The position numbers and the translations under genes were made by a program. From Streptomyces sp. SID12501 (GTDB lineage: Bacteria > Actinomycetota > Actinomycetes > Streptomycetales > Streptomycetaceae): a stretch of 64,000 bases of DNA. Under the pieces are notes generated by a model. That model did not search any database, was not told the DNA's origin, and saw only the letters and a list, made by a program, of their open reading frames with translations. The stretch lies in the NCBI RefSeq assembly GCF_010550245.1, contig NZ_JAAGLU010000026.1, positions 100,085 to 164,084 of the forward strand. The letters run 5' to 3'. Below are positions 17,560 to 26,760 of the stretch, piece by piece; position 1 is the stretch's first letter; every line of letters starts with the position of its first letter.

Positions 17560-19686
17560 TTACTCGCCCTTGGCCTTCGCGATGATCTCCTCGGCGACGT
17601 TCCTGGGAACCTCGGCGTAGGAGTCGAACTGCATCGAGTAGCTTGCGCGACCCGAGGTCTTGCTGCGGAGGTCACCGACGTAGCCGAACATCTCCGAGAG
17701 GGGCACGAGGCCCTTCACGACGCGGGCACCGGCACGCTCCTCCATGGCCTGGATCTGACCACGGCGGGAGTTGATGTCGCCAATGACTTCACCCATGTAG
17801 TCCTCGGGCGTGGTGACCTCAACGGCCATCATCGGCTCCAGGAGCACGGGGCTGGCCTTGCGCGCGGCCTCCTTGAAGGCCTGCGAGCCGGCGATCTTGA
17901 ACGCCAGTTCGGAGGAGTCGACCTCGTGGTAGCCGCCGTCGAGAAGGATGACGCGGACGCCAGTCATCTCGTAGCCGGCCAGGATGCCGAACTGCATGGC
18001 CTCCTGCGCACCGGCGTCCACCGACGGGATGTACTCCCGCGGGATACGGCCACCGGTGACCTTGTTCACGAACTCGTACGAAGCGTCGCCGTCCACGATC
18101 GGCTCGATCGCGATCTGCACCTTGGCGAACTGACCGGTACCACCGGTCTGCTTCTTGTGCGTGTAGTCGTGACGCTCGACGGCCTTGCGGATCGTCTCGC
18201 GGTACGCGACCTGCGGCTTGCCGACGTTGGCCTCGACCTTGAACTCGCGCTTCATACGGTCGACCAGCACCTCGAGGTGCAGCTCGCCCATACCGCCGAG
18301 GATGGTCTGGCCGGTCTCCTCGTCCGAGTGAACGTGGAAGGAGGGGTCCTCCTCCGCGAGACGCTGGATGGCTACACCCAGCTTCTCCTGGTCACCCTTG
18401 GACTTGGGCTCGATGGCGACCTGGATGACCGGCGCCGGGAAGTCCATGGACTCCAGGATCACCGGGTTCTTGTCATCGCAGAGCGTCTCGCCGGTCGTGG
18501 TCTGCTTCAGACCCATCACGGCGACGATGTCGCCGGCGCCCACCGCTTCGATCTCCTCACGCTTGTTCGCGTGCATGCGGTAGATCTTGCCGATGCGCTC
18601 CTTCTTGCCCTTGACGGAGTTCAGCACGGCAGTGCCGGTCTCCAGGCGGCCCGAGTAAACCCGGACGAAGGTGAGCTTGCCCAGGTGCGGGTCGCTCATG
18701 ATCTTGAACGCCAGTGCGGACAGCGGCTCGTCCACGGACGGCTTGCGCTTGACGACGACCTCGGGGTCCTTGACGTCGTGGCCTTCGATGGCCTCGACGT
18801 CGAGGGGGGTCGGCAGGTAGCGCACGACCGCGTCGAGCAGGGGCTGGACGCCCTTGTTCTTGAACGCGGTGCCACAGAACACCGGGGTGACCGTGACGCC
18901 GTTGGACTTGCCGGACGCGATGGTGACGGCGCGGATCGCGGCGTACAACTGCTCCTCGGTGGGCTCCTGGCCCTCCAGGAACAGCTCCATGATGTCGTCG
19001 TCGTGCTCGGCGACGGCCTCGACGAGCTTGCCGCGGTACTCCTCGGCAGCCTCGATGTGCGTGGCCGGGATGTCGACGACGTCGTACATCTCGCCCTTGG
19101 CGGCCTCGGCGGACCACACGAGCGCCTTCATGCGGACCAGGTCCACAACGCCCTTGAAGTCCATCTCGGCACCGATCGGAAGCTGCATGATCAGCGGCAC
19201 CGCACCGAGGCGGTCCCTGATCATGTCGACGCAGCGGTGGAACTCCGCGCCGGTCCGGTCGAGCTTGTTGACGAAGCAGATGCGCGGCACGCCGTAACGG
19301 TCGGCCTGACGCCACACCGTCTCGGACTGCGGCTCGACACCCGCGACGCCGTCGAACACGGTGACGGCACCGTCGAGGACGCGCAGCGAGCGCTCTACCT
19401 CAACGGTGAAGTCGACGTGCCCGGGGGTGTCGATGATGTTGATCGTGTAGTCGTTGTCCTCAAGCGGCCAGTGACAGGTGGTGGCAGCAGAGGTGATCGT
19501 GATGCCACGCTCCTGCTCCTGCTCCATCCAGTCCATGGTGGCAGCGCCGTCGTGGACTTCACCGATCTTGTAGCTGACGCCGGTGTAGAAGAGGATCCGC
19601 TCAGTGGTGGTCGTCTTACCCGCGTCGATGTGAGCCATGATCCCGATGTTGCGGACCCTGGCCAGGTCAAGTGAAGTGGTAGCCAT
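17560..19686 (-). CDS. fusA: elongation factor G
   Basis: The 708-residue EF-G starts MATTSLDLARVRNIGIMAHI. GTPase motifs AHIDAGKTT, DTPGHVDF and NKLD are present, and the later domains are of normal length. It drives ribosomal translocation and recycling. It lies 39 bases after rpsG in the str operon. Confidence 0.98.
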   Translation of the reverse strand: MATTSLDLARVRNIGIMAHIDAGKTTTTERILFYTGVSYKIGEVHDGAATMDWMEQEQERGITITSAATTCHWPLEDNDYTINIIDTPGHVDFTVEVERSLRVLDGAVTVFDGVAGVEPQSETVWRQADRYGVPRICFVNKLDRTGAEFHRCVDMIRDRLGAVPLIMQLPIGAEMDFKGVVDLVRMKALVWSAEAAKGEMYDVVDIPATHIEAAEEYRGKLVEAVAEHDDDIMELFLEGQEPTEEQLYAAIRAVTIASGKSNGVTVTPVFCGTAFKNKGVQPLLDAVVRYLPTPLDVEAIEGHDVKDPEVVVKRKPSVDEPLSALAFKIMSDPHLGKLTFVRVYSGRLETGTAVLNSVKGKKERIGKIYRMHANKREEIEAVGAGDIVAVMGLKQTTTGETLCDDKNPVILESMDFPAPVIQVAIEPKSKGDQEKLGVAIQRLAEEDPSFHVHSDEETGQTILGGMGELHLEVLVDRMKREFKVEANVGKPQVAYRETIRKAVERHDYTHKKQTGGTGQFAKVQIAIEPIVDGDASYEFVNKVTGGRIPREYIPSVDAGAQEAMQFGILAGYEMTGVRVILLDGGYHEVDSSELAFKIAGSQAFKEAARKASPVLLEPMMAVEVTTPEDYMGEVIGDINSRRGQIQAMEERAGARVVKGLVPLSEMFGYVGDLRSKTSGRASYSMQFDSYAEVPRNVAEEIIAKAKGE

Positions 19687-19725
19687 AAGGCTTCGGTCTT
19701 CTCTCGGTCTCGATGTGGGCTGCGA

Positions 19726-20196
19726 CTACCAGCGGTAGTGCGCGAAGGCCTTGTTGGACTCGGCCATCTTGTGGGTGTCCTCGCGCTTCTTGACGGCCGC
19801 ACCGAGGCCGTTCGAAGCGTCGAGAAGCTCGTTGAGCAGACGCTCGGTCATCGTCTTCTCGCGACGGGCGCGGGAGTAACCGACCAGCCAGCGCAGCGCG
19901 AGCGTGTTGGCGCGACCGGGCTTGACCTCGATCGGAACCTGGTACGTCGCACCACCGACACGGCGGGACTTGACCTCGAGGGTCGGCTTGATGTTCTCCA
20001 GCGCGCGCTTCAGCGTGATGACCGGGTCATTGCTGGTCTTCTCGCGCAGGCCCTCCATGGCGCCGTACACGATGCGCTCGGCAGTGGAGCGCTTGCCGTT
20101 CATCAAAACCTTGTTGATCAGCGACGTGACAAGAGGGGAGCTGTAGACCGGGTCGATGATGACCGGGCGCTTCGGGGCGGGGCCCTTACGAGGCAT
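19726..20196 (-). CDS. rpsG: 30S ribosomal protein S7
   Basis: The 156-residue protein MPRKGPAPKRPVIIDPVYSS is full-length S7, with the RRVGGATYQVPIEV motif near residue 78. S7 nucleates assembly of the 30S head and binds 16S rRNA near the decoding region. It follows rpsL by three bases. Confidence 0.98.
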   Translation of the reverse strand: MPRKGPAPKRPVIIDPVYSSPLVTSLINKVLMNGKRSTAERIVYGAMEGLREKTSNDPVITLKRALENIKPTLEVKSRRVGGATYQVPIEVKPGRANTLALRWLVGYSRARREKTMTERLLNELLDASNGLGAAVKKREDTHKMAESNKAFAHYRW

Positions 20197-20199
20197 TTT

Positions 20200-20571
20200 C
20201 TACTTCTCCTTCTTGGCGCCGTAGCGGCTGCGGGCCTGCTTGCGGTTCTTGACACCCTGGGTGTCGAGGGAGCCGCGGATGATCTTGTAGCGAACACCGG
20301 GCAGGTCCTTCACACGGCCGCCGCGCACGAGCACGATGGAGTGCTCCTGCAGGTTGTGTCCCTCACCCGGAATGTAAGCGGTGACCTCGATCCCGCTGGT
20401 CAAACGCACGCGCGCGACCTTACGCAGGGCCGAGTTCGGCTTCTTCGGGGTGGTCGTGAACACACGCGTGCAGACGCCCCGCCGCTGGGGCGAGTTCTCA
20501 AGCGCGGGCGTCAAGTTCTTCTTGACCTTGTCTTGCCGGCCATTCCGGACCAGCTGCTGGATCGTAGGCAC
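20200..20571 (-). CDS. rpsL: 30S ribosomal protein S12
   Basis: The 123-residue S12 carries TTPKKPNSALRKVARVRL and PGEGHNLQEHS. Lys43 and Lys88, the positions commonly changed in streptomycin-resistant mutants, are both wild-type. S12 lies at the decoding centre. It is the first gene of the str operon, and the 25-base hairpin element lies 50 bases upstream of its start. Confidence 0.98.
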   Translation of the reverse strand: MPTIQQLVRNGRQDKVKKNLTPALENSPQRRGVCTRVFTTTPKKPNSALRKVARVRLTSGIEVTAYIPGEGHNLQEHSIVLVRGGRVKDLPGVRYKIIRGSLDTQGVKNRKQARSRYGAKKEK

Positions 20572-20994
20572 TACTTCTCCGGTTTCTGTGTGCCGATGGT
20601 GAAGCTAACCTGGAACATCACCGACCCACGCGGTCGGGTGTGTCGAATACTGCAGACTCCCGCCGCGAGGCGAGAAGGGCGCAGATTGCGGTGGTCACTT
20701 ACGGCTCCCCGCGCGGTTCGAAGGCACGCACGAGGGCCAGGGCACACCCCAGGCACAAGGTCTGAGCGTACCTACCTCAACGACTTCGGTCAAAACAAAT
20801 GGAGGCGGGTACGACACGCCGGGCTCCGGACGGTCCGCGAGTCCCTCTTTGACCGCTTACGACAGCTTCCGCCATCCTCCGATCATTTACGAGCCAAGGT
20901 GGCTGAAACACACCCTTTACGACCCTGTGAGACCGCCTGTTCAGTACCTTGATCCATCCGCTGCGGGGATTCTGCGACGATTCGGGGGCTGAGC
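20572..20994 (-). promoter_or_regulatory. intergenic region with str operon leader/promoter
   Basis: This 423-base gap lies between rpsL (minus) and the divergent Crp-type gene (plus). It contains the hairpin element at 20621-20645 shared with rpsJ. AT-richer stretches near 20780-20810 and 20870-20900 could hold promoters, but no exact -10/-35 pair can be assigned. No gene is evident. Confidence 0.45.
20621..20645 (-). promoter_or_regulatory. 25-base leader hairpin element shared with rpsJ
   Basis: This is identical over all 25 bases to 1138-1162 and folds as a 6-bp stem with a GCGTG loop on the minus strand. It sits 50 bases upstream of the rpsL start codon. Conservation in front of two ribosomal operons suggests common regulation. 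Confidence 0.6.
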
Positions 20995-21726
20995 GTGATC
21001 GGGACGGCCGCGTATTCACTGGACGACGGGGGCCTGGACGACCGGGTGCCCTTCCTCGCCCGCCTTGAACAGGAAGACCGCACGGCCCTCCTGGCTCTGG
21101 GCCGCGAGCTGAACTTCGCCACCCGGGTGACCCTGATCCACCAGAGCGAGCCCTCCTCCCATGTCCTCTTCCTGGTCCAGGGCTGGACGAAGGTCACCGC
21201 CTCGGCCGCCAACGGCTACGAGGCGCTCCTCTCACTGCGCGGCCCCGGCGACATCGTCGGCGAGTCGGCGGCGCTCACCGGGCGCCCCCGGTCGGCCACG
21301 GTGACCGCGCTGGAGGCGGTGCGGGCGGTGGTCGTCGAACACGAGCGCTTCAAAGACTTCCTCAGCCGTTCACCGGCTGTTTCGTTCGCGCTGCTGGGCC
21401 TCACTGCCGACCGCACCAGGGCCGCGGACCGGCGCCGCCTGGAGTTCGCGTCCATGAACGTACGGGAACGCTTCGCGATACTCCTCCTCGACCTCGCCCG
21501 CACCCACGGCCGCCGCACCCCCGACGGCATCGAACTCTCCGTCCCCCTGAGCAAACAGGAACTGGCGGGCTCGGTGGGCGCCTCCAGGGAGATGGTCCAG
21601 CGCCTGCTGCGGGAGCTCCGTGAGAAGGAAGCGGTGGAAACGGGCAGGCGGGCGATGCTGATACGCCGCCCGGACATCCTGCGAAGGATCGCGGCGTCCG
21701 GCAACTCCAGCCCGTCCGGCGCTTGA
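20995..21726 (+). CDS. Crp/Fnr-family transcriptional regulator
   Basis: The 243-residue protein starts at GTG 20995. Residues about 20-140 form a cyclic-nucleotide-binding-type barrel (GDIVGESAALTGRPRSATVTA is the phosphate-binding-cassette region, given here in part). Residues about 155-235 form a winged helix with SKQELAGSVGASREMVQRLL. It lies 197 bases upstream of a nucleotidyl cyclase operon on the same strand, so a cNMP link between them is tempting. Ligand and targets cannot be told from sequence. Confidence 0.88.
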   Translation: MIGTAAYSLDDGGLDDRVPFLARLEQEDRTALLALGRELNFATRVTLIHQSEPSSHVLFLVQGWTKVTASAANGYEALLSLRGPGDIVGESAALTGRPRSATVTALEAVRAVVVEHERFKDFLSRSPAVSFALLGLTADRTRAADRRRLEFASMNVRERFAILLLDLARTHGRRTPDGIELSVPLSKQELAGSVGASREMVQRLLRELREKEAVETGRRAMLIRRPDILRRIAASGNSSPSGA

Positions 21727-21758
21727 GGACGAGGCCCCTTCAGGGCCGAAGCGGGGGT

Positions 21759-21779
21759 CTGGGGGGCGGCAGCCCCCAG
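21759..21779 (+). terminator. hairpin after Crp-type gene
   Basis: CTGGGGG and CCCCCAG form a 7-bp stem around a 7-base loop, 33 bases past the stop codon. It lies in a GC-rich spacer of a type common after Streptomyces genes. Confidence 0.5.
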
Positions 21780-21923
21780 CAGACGGCAACCCCAGCCGAC
21801 CCGCACCTCGAAACACCCCTTCTGTGTATCCCGTCACACTCCGACTGCGTCATCCGCCCTCACACCTCACCGTCCCCACCCGCCACGCTGCTGCAAGCAA
21901 CCCGCACGTGTCGAAGGGTGACC

Positions 21924-22790
21924 ATGACCGACCCCGTGAGCCGCACGATCCTGCTGCTGGACATCGAAAGGTTCAGCGACCGGGACGACGTGGAACAGGC
22001 GTACCTGCGGCGCATGCTCTACGCCATCACCGACCGTGCGCTGGAAAGCGCCGGCATCGACGAGACCCGTCGCCTGCGCGCCGACCGCGGGGACTCCGTG
22101 ATGGAGCTCATCGACGCGAACGCCCCGGTCACCGCGCTGCTGCGGGCCCTGCTCGCGGAGGTACCGGCGCAGTTGCGGGACGTCAACCGCATGGCGTCCA
22201 GCTCGGCCCAGATCCGGCTGCGCGGGGTCGTGGCCACCGGTTACGTGGCCGTGGACGAGCACGACGGCTGGGTCGGCACCGACCTGAACAACGCCTGCCG
22301 TCTGCTGGACGCCCAGCTGCTGAGGGCGGCCCTGCGCGAACGCCCCCACGACTTCGCGCTGATCGTCTCGGACGCCCTGTACACCGGCGTCGTACGGCAC
22401 GGCCACCACGGCATCCCGGCCGACGAGTTCCACCCGGTCGGCGTGGACACCAAGAACGGCCCGATGAGGGCCTGGCTGCACGGCCCGCTGCCCAGCGGCC
22501 ACAAGGCGGCACCGGCAGCACCGGCCGACGAAGACCACCGTGACACGGGGACGGGGGAGGCGCCGGGCGGTCCGGGGGACCGCCCGGCGCCACAGACACC
22601 GCCCGCGCCGAGAGTGCCCGCACAGGGCGCCTCCCCCGAGAGCCGTCCCGCCCCGGGCCCCGTCCTCAACTTCAACGGCGCCGTGACCATCGGCGGCAGC
22701 GTGGTGACCGGCGACCAGCACGGCGTCAGCGGCGGCCAGGTCACCGGGGACGTCAACCTGGGCGGTCGCAGCGGGGGTGACGGCTCATGA
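21924..22790 (+). CDS. class III nucleotidyl cyclase-like protein with C-terminal Gly/Val repeat tail
   Basis: From ATG 21924 (288 residues) the protein has the class III cyclase layout. Asp13 lies in LLLDIERFSDRDD and Asp57 in RADRGDSVME, the two metal-binding aspartates. Gly-rich VATGYVAVDEHDGWVGTD leads to NNACR (Asn122, Arg126), the transition-state pair. So it looks catalytically competent; which cNMP it makes cannot be told. A Pro/Ala linker leads to a C-terminal tail IGGSVVTGDQHGVSGGQV (about residues 257-276) that recurs near the N-terminus of the next protein. The gene overlaps the next one by 4 bases (ATGA). With the 2TM effector three genes downstream it resembles Pycsar. Confidence 0.75.
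   Translation: MTDPVSRTILLLDIERFSDRDDVEQAYLRRMLYAITDRALESAGIDETRRLRADRGDSVMELIDANAPVTALLRALLAEVPAQLRDVNRMASSSAQIRLRGVVATGYVAVDEHDGWVGTDLNNACRLLDAQLLRAALRERPHDFALIVSDALYTGVVRHGHHGIPADEFHPVGVDTKNGPMRAWLHGPLPSGHKAAPAAPADEDHRDTGTGEAPGGPGDRPAPQTPPAPRVPAQGASPESRPAPGPVLNFNGAVTIGGSVVTGDQHGVSGGQVTGDVNLGGRSGGDGS
22715..22753 (+). repeat. 39-base direct repeat encoding shared Gly/Val motif, copy 1
   Basis: These 39 bases are identical to 23053-23091. They encode QHGVSGGQVTGDV at the C-terminus of the cyclase. The same motif in the neighbouring protein suggests a homotypic interaction module rather than a neutral duplication. Confidence 0.8.
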
Positions 22791-25087
22791 GCGCCCCGGA
22801 CGCGTCGGAGGCCGCCCGCCCAGGACCCGAGGACACGTCCGCCTCCGACGACGGCAGAGACGGCGCCGCGAAGGACTCCATAGGCTCCAAGGAGTCCAAG
22901 GAGGCCGAGGGCTCGGAAGGGTCGGAGGGAGCGGAGGAGCGCGAGCAGCCCCAGACCGCCTGGTCGGCCCGGCGTGACCTGATCGACCACAGCCCCCGGA
23001 CCATGAACGTCGGCGACCGTTCCCGCTTCGGCGGCAGCATGGTCGGCGGCAGCCAGCACGGCGTCAGCGGCGGCCAGGTCACCGGGGACGTGATCATGGG
23101 CAGCAAGACGGAGATCCACCAGTGGTCGATACCCGGGTTGTCCGCCCCGTCCGCAGCCGCCTCCGCGTCCGGCGAGGTCCCGCAGAGCACGCTCGACCGG
23201 CTCGCCGCCTCGTTCGTCGCCGCCGACACGACCGTCGAGGCCCTGCTCGCCCGGCTGCGCCGCGACCGCGTCCTCGTCCTGTCGGGCGCCCGCTTCACCG
23301 GCAGACACACGGCCGCCCTGATGCTCCTGCACCGGCTCGGGGCGGCCCCCGTACACACGCTCGACCGCGACACGAACCCGAGCACCCTGGCGGACAGGTT
23401 CACCACGCCGGACGCGGCCGCCGACGGATCGGCCACCGAAGGAGCTCCGGCCCACCCCCGCGGCTACGTCCTCGCCGACCTCGCCACCCGCCGTGACCGG
23501 CCCCTCCGCGAGCACCACCTCCTCGCCGCCCGCGACCGCCTCACCGCGCAGGACGCGTACCTCGTCGTCACCGTCGGCCCGACGGCCGTCCTGGAGGACG
23601 TACCGGTCGTCAACTGGCAGCCGCCGGACACGGCCGACGTACTGGCCGCACACCTCCGCACCCACGTCGCCGCCGACGACGAGGGGACGGCGGCGAAGCT
23701 GCTCGAACTCCCGGACGTCATCGAGTTCCTGGGCCGCAGCCACCAACTGCGCGAGGTCGCCGCGTTCGCCCAGTTGCTCGGCCGGTACGCGGCCGGCGAG
23801 GTCACCGAGAACGGCGTCGCCCAGTTCTCCCTGGTCTCCCTGGAGAACCAGGTCCAGGAGTGGTTCGAGGAGGACGAGGCGTCGATCCATCTGCGCGACA
23901 AGGCGTTCCTGGTCGCGCTGGCCGCGTTCGACGACGGCCCGTACGCCCTCACCGCCGAACTCAGCGATCTGCTCTACCGCTTCCTCCAGCAGACCCAGAA
24001 CCCGGCGAGCGTCCCCGAGGTCCCCGTCTTCGGCACCCACATCGGCAAGCGCCTCCAACTCGCCCGCGCCGAGCGGTACGAGGACGACGAGCACACCGAG
24101 TGGGGCCCGGTGACCCAGCAGAAGGCCCGGTTCACCGACGACCGCGCCTCCCTCGTACTCCTGCGCGAGGTCTGGACGGGCCACCCCTCCGCGCGCCCCG
24201 CGCTGATCGACTGGCTGCGCCGGCTGGCCGACGACGGCCGCCCTCTCGTCCGTACCCGGGCCGCGTCCACGGTGGCCGTCCTGGCCCGTACGGACCTGCC
24301 CTCGGCCATGGCCCTGGTCATCGAACCCTGGGCGACCTCCAACCGCTTCCGGCACCGCCTGGTGGCCGTCAACGCGCTCACCCTCGCCCACCTCATCGAC
24401 ACGCCGAACATCCCGCGCATCCTCGACGAGTGGTCCAAGGGCGAGGACCGGCGACTGCGCTGGGTGGCCGTCCGGGCGTACGCGCTGATCGGCGCCGAAC
24501 GCCCCGAACAGGCCCTGGCCGCCCTGCGCACCGCGGCCCGCGGGCTGTACGGGACCTACGGGAACACAGCCACCCAGGACGCCTTCGACCGCGAGATGGC
24601 CGGCGAACTGCGTGAGGCCGTCGCCCTGTTGCTCCTCTCCGAGGCCGGCGACCGCGTGCTCGCCGAACTGCGCCTGCACCTCCCCGACGACCGCGCGGTG
24701 CACGACCTGACCGTCGGCGGCTTCGTCAGCGCCTGTCGCCACACCCAGGACGACGAGCGGTACGGCCATCCGCTGGTCCTCGGCTGGTACGCACGGTCGG
24801 CCACCGAGCGCTCGGCCGCAGCCCAGGGCATCCCGTTCCTGTGGCGGGCGGCGCTGGGCGACCCGAACGAGACCCGGCACGCCCTGGACGTGCTGCGCGA
24901 GTGGGTCCTGGTCGCCGACCGCTCGACGACCACGGAGTGGGCTCTGGCGGCTCTGCTCCCGGCCCTGGTCACCACCCCGGCGGAGTACCAGCGCCTGGGC
25001 CATCTCCTGCGGACGATGCCGGGCGAGGACGGCGCCCAACCGCCCGCGGTGGCGGCCCGCCTCGTCACCACGCTCCCCGTCCGCTAG
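22787..25087 (+). CDS. STAND-like protein with degenerate P-loop and HEAT-type repeats
   Basis: The 766-residue protein has an acidic Ser/Glu-rich N-terminus, then the Gly/Val motif GGSMVGGSQHGVSGGQVTGD (about residues 83-102). A nucleotide-binding-like region follows: GARFTGRHT near residue 167 corresponds to Walker A, but Arg replaces the catalytic Lys; GYVLADLATR near residue 226 resembles Walker B. From about residue 455 helical repeats (RTRAASTVAVLA, RLRWVAVRAYALIGA) look like HEAT/ARM repeats. It may act as a non-hydrolysing sensor or scaffold. It is coupled to the cyclase gene by a 4-base overlap. Family assignment is tentative. Confidence 0.65.
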   Translation: MSAPDASEAARPGPEDTSASDDGRDGAAKDSIGSKESKEAEGSEGSEGAEEREQPQTAWSARRDLIDHSPRTMNVGDRSRFGGSMVGGSQHGVSGGQVTGDVIMGSKTEIHQWSIPGLSAPSAAASASGEVPQSTLDRLAASFVAADTTVEALLARLRRDRVLVLSGARFTGRHTAALMLLHRLGAAPVHTLDRDTNPSTLADRFTTPDAAADGSATEGAPAHPRGYVLADLATRRDRPLREHHLLAARDRLTAQDAYLVVTVGPTAVLEDVPVVNWQPPDTADVLAAHLRTHVAADDEGTAAKLLELPDVIEFLGRSHQLREVAAFAQLLGRYAAGEVTENGVAQFSLVSLENQVQEWFEEDEASIHLRDKAFLVALAAFDDGPYALTAELSDLLYRFLQQTQNPASVPEVPVFGTHIGKRLQLARAERYEDDEHTEWGPVTQQKARFTDDRASLVLLREVWTGHPSARPALIDWLRRLADDGRPLVRTRAASTVAVLARTDLPSAMALVIEPWATSNRFRHRLVAVNALTLAHLIDTPNIPRILDEWSKGEDRRLRWVAVRAYALIGAERPEQALAALRTAARGLYGTYGNTATQDAFDREMAGELREAVALLLLSEAGDRVLAELRLHLPDDRAVHDLTVGGFVSACRHTQDDERYGHPLVLGWYARSATERSAAAQGIPFLWRAALGDPNETRHALDVLREWVLVADRSTTTEWALAALLPALVTTPAEYQRLGHLLRTMPGEDGAQPPAVAARLVTTLPVR
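23053..23091 (+). repeat. 39-base direct repeat encoding shared Gly/Val motif, copy 2
   Basis: This is identical to 22715-22753 and encodes the same QHGVSGGQVTGDV stretch, in the N-terminal region of the STAND-like protein. Confidence 0.8.
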
Positions 25088-25140
25088 CCCGTCGGCACAT
25101 CCCTGCTCACCGCCCAGCGCCCACCGAGGAGCAACGTACG

Positions 25141-26760
25141 ATGCCCGCCTTCCATCGCCCGCCCGAGTGGCAGCAATCCGCGGACCGGCACACCCAGTTG
25201 ATCGACCCGGTGCTCACCGTGCGGCAGCTGTCGCGCTTCGAACTCTCCCTGAAGTCGACGGTCCGCATCGACCACGCCCTCGTCTTCTCGACCGCCAAGG
25301 GCGGCTACGAGGCCTACCTCCCGCCCCGCCGCCCGACCCGCAGCGAGATCGCGGCCCGGCACTACACGGCGGTGTACGAGGTCGACATGGGCGTGCACCC
25401 GTGCTCCGGCACGCTCACGCTCCCCAGTGACAACGACGCGTTCGAGTTCTCGGCCGAGATCGACATGTCCTGGCAGGTCGTCGACCCGGCCCGGTTCGTC
25501 GGCAGCGGCCACCGGGACGTGCCGGGCCTGCTCATCGGCGAACTCCAGCGCGCGGCACGCCCGGTGAGCCGGCGCTTCCCGATCGCGGACAGCGCGGCGG
25601 CGGAAGGGGAGCTCCTCCAGGCGATCAACGTCCTGGGCCCGCTGGGTGCCCCGGCCGGCCTCCAGACGACCTGGACCCTGCGTCTGCGCCGCGACCAGGA
25701 GAACATCGACCACCAGCGCCGCCTCCAGGCCATCGACCACTCGGCTACCGAGCAGGTCTGGGCGGCCCAGCGCGGCTCCGACATCGACGTGGAGGTGGAC
25801 CGCCGCAACCGCGGCCAGGACGCCCTCCAGATCGAGCGCTCGATGGCGTACGGCGCCCAGCAACAGCACCTGGCTCTCCAGCAGCAGCGCTGGGACTACG
25901 AGCAGGCGGCCCTGCAGAGCGGCCAGCAGCACCAGCTCTCCATCCAACAGGGCCACCAGGAACTGGAGTTGCAGCAGATCGAGGCGCAGAAGGTCGCCTT
26001 CTACCAGTGGCACCTGCAACAGGGCGGCGTCCATGCCTGGGCCCTGCACCTCGCCCAGCACCCCGAGGACTCCCGCATGGTCATGACGAGCATGCGGGAC
26101 GACCAACTCCGCATGATCCAGGCCCAGATGGACCTGGTGAAGGACCTGCTGCACGGCGACAACGCGGAGAAGTTCGAGCTGGAGGGCCCCAAACAGCTGG
26201 CCCTGCGCACAGTCAGCGACATCCTCACCCAGCGCCTCCCGGGCGTCCCCCAGACACCTCCCCCGCTCCCGGACGGCGCCCCGGCCCTGGACGACCCGTA
26301 CGCGACGTACGGCCAGGGGGCGCCCGCCCAGCCCGGGTTCGTCCCGGGGCAACCGGGACCCGCCCCGGACCGGCAGGGACCCGTACCCGGCCATCTGGAC
26401 CCCTCGCACACGCAACCCGGCCGCCACCCCGAGCCCGCCGACCGGCCCCGGAGCGACGCGCCCCCGGCAAGCCCGTATCAGGGCGCCCCACAGCCGCCCA
26501 CGGCCCAGCCCCCGACGCCGCCCACCGCCACCCCCTACGGAACCATCCCCTCGTACGGCGCCCCAGGCCCGTACCAGCAGCCGTACTCCGCTCCCCGGGC
26601 GCCGGGCCCCTACGCCACTCCCGCGGCCCCCGCCTGGCAGCCACCCCCGGGCTACGGCAGCACCCCGACCCTCCCCGACCAGCAGAGCGCGGCGGCGGAC
26701 GGGCCGGCCGAGGGCCCCGATACCGGCCCCAAGGAGGACAGGGCAGGCGGCGCTACGTGA
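25141..26760 (+). CDS. SPFH/Band 7-like protein with Gln-rich coiled coil and Pro-rich tail
   Basis: From ATG 25141 (GAGGAG upstream) the product is 539 residues. Residues about 60-185 look like an SPFH/stomatin domain: FEFSAEIDMSWQVVDPARFV is the typical strand pattern, ending TTWTLRLRRDQENI. A Gln-rich coiled coil (QQQHLALQQQRWDYEQAAL) spans about 195-290. Residues 365-539 are Pro/Gly/Tyr-rich. SPFH proteins scaffold membrane microdomains and often partner with membrane proteases; an M48 protease lies two genes downstream. The stop overlaps the next start (GTGA). An upstream in-frame extension lies inside the previous gene and is not used. Confidence 0.65.
   Translation: MPAFHRPPEWQQSADRHTQLIDPVLTVRQLSRFELSLKSTVRIDHALVFSTAKGGYEAYLPPRRPTRSEIAARHYTAVYEVDMGVHPCSGTLTLPSDNDAFEFSAEIDMSWQVVDPARFVGSGHRDVPGLLIGELQRAARPVSRRFPIADSAAAEGELLQAINVLGPLGAPAGLQTTWTLRLRRDQENIDHQRRLQAIDHSATEQVWAAQRGSDIDVEVDRRNRGQDALQIERSMAYGAQQQHLALQQQRWDYEQAALQSGQQHQLSIQQGHQELELQQIEAQKVAFYQWHLQQGGVHAWALHLAQHPEDSRMVMTSMRDDQLRMIQAQMDLVKDLLHGDNAEKFELEGPKQLALRTVSDILTQRLPGVPQTPPPLPDGAPALDDPYATYGQGAPAQPGFVPGQPGPAPDRQGPVPGHLDPSHTQPGRHPEPADRPRSDAPPASPYQGAPQPPTAQPPTPPTATPYGTIPSYGAPGPYQQPYSAPRAPGPYATPAAPAWQPPPGYGSTPTLPDQQSAAADGPAEGPDTGPKEDRAGGAT

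Noticed and set aside
17476..19674. Long plus-strand frame opposite fusA and the tuf leader
   Set aside because: It is a low-complexity Val/Leu/Asp/Gly shadow of the EF-G gene.
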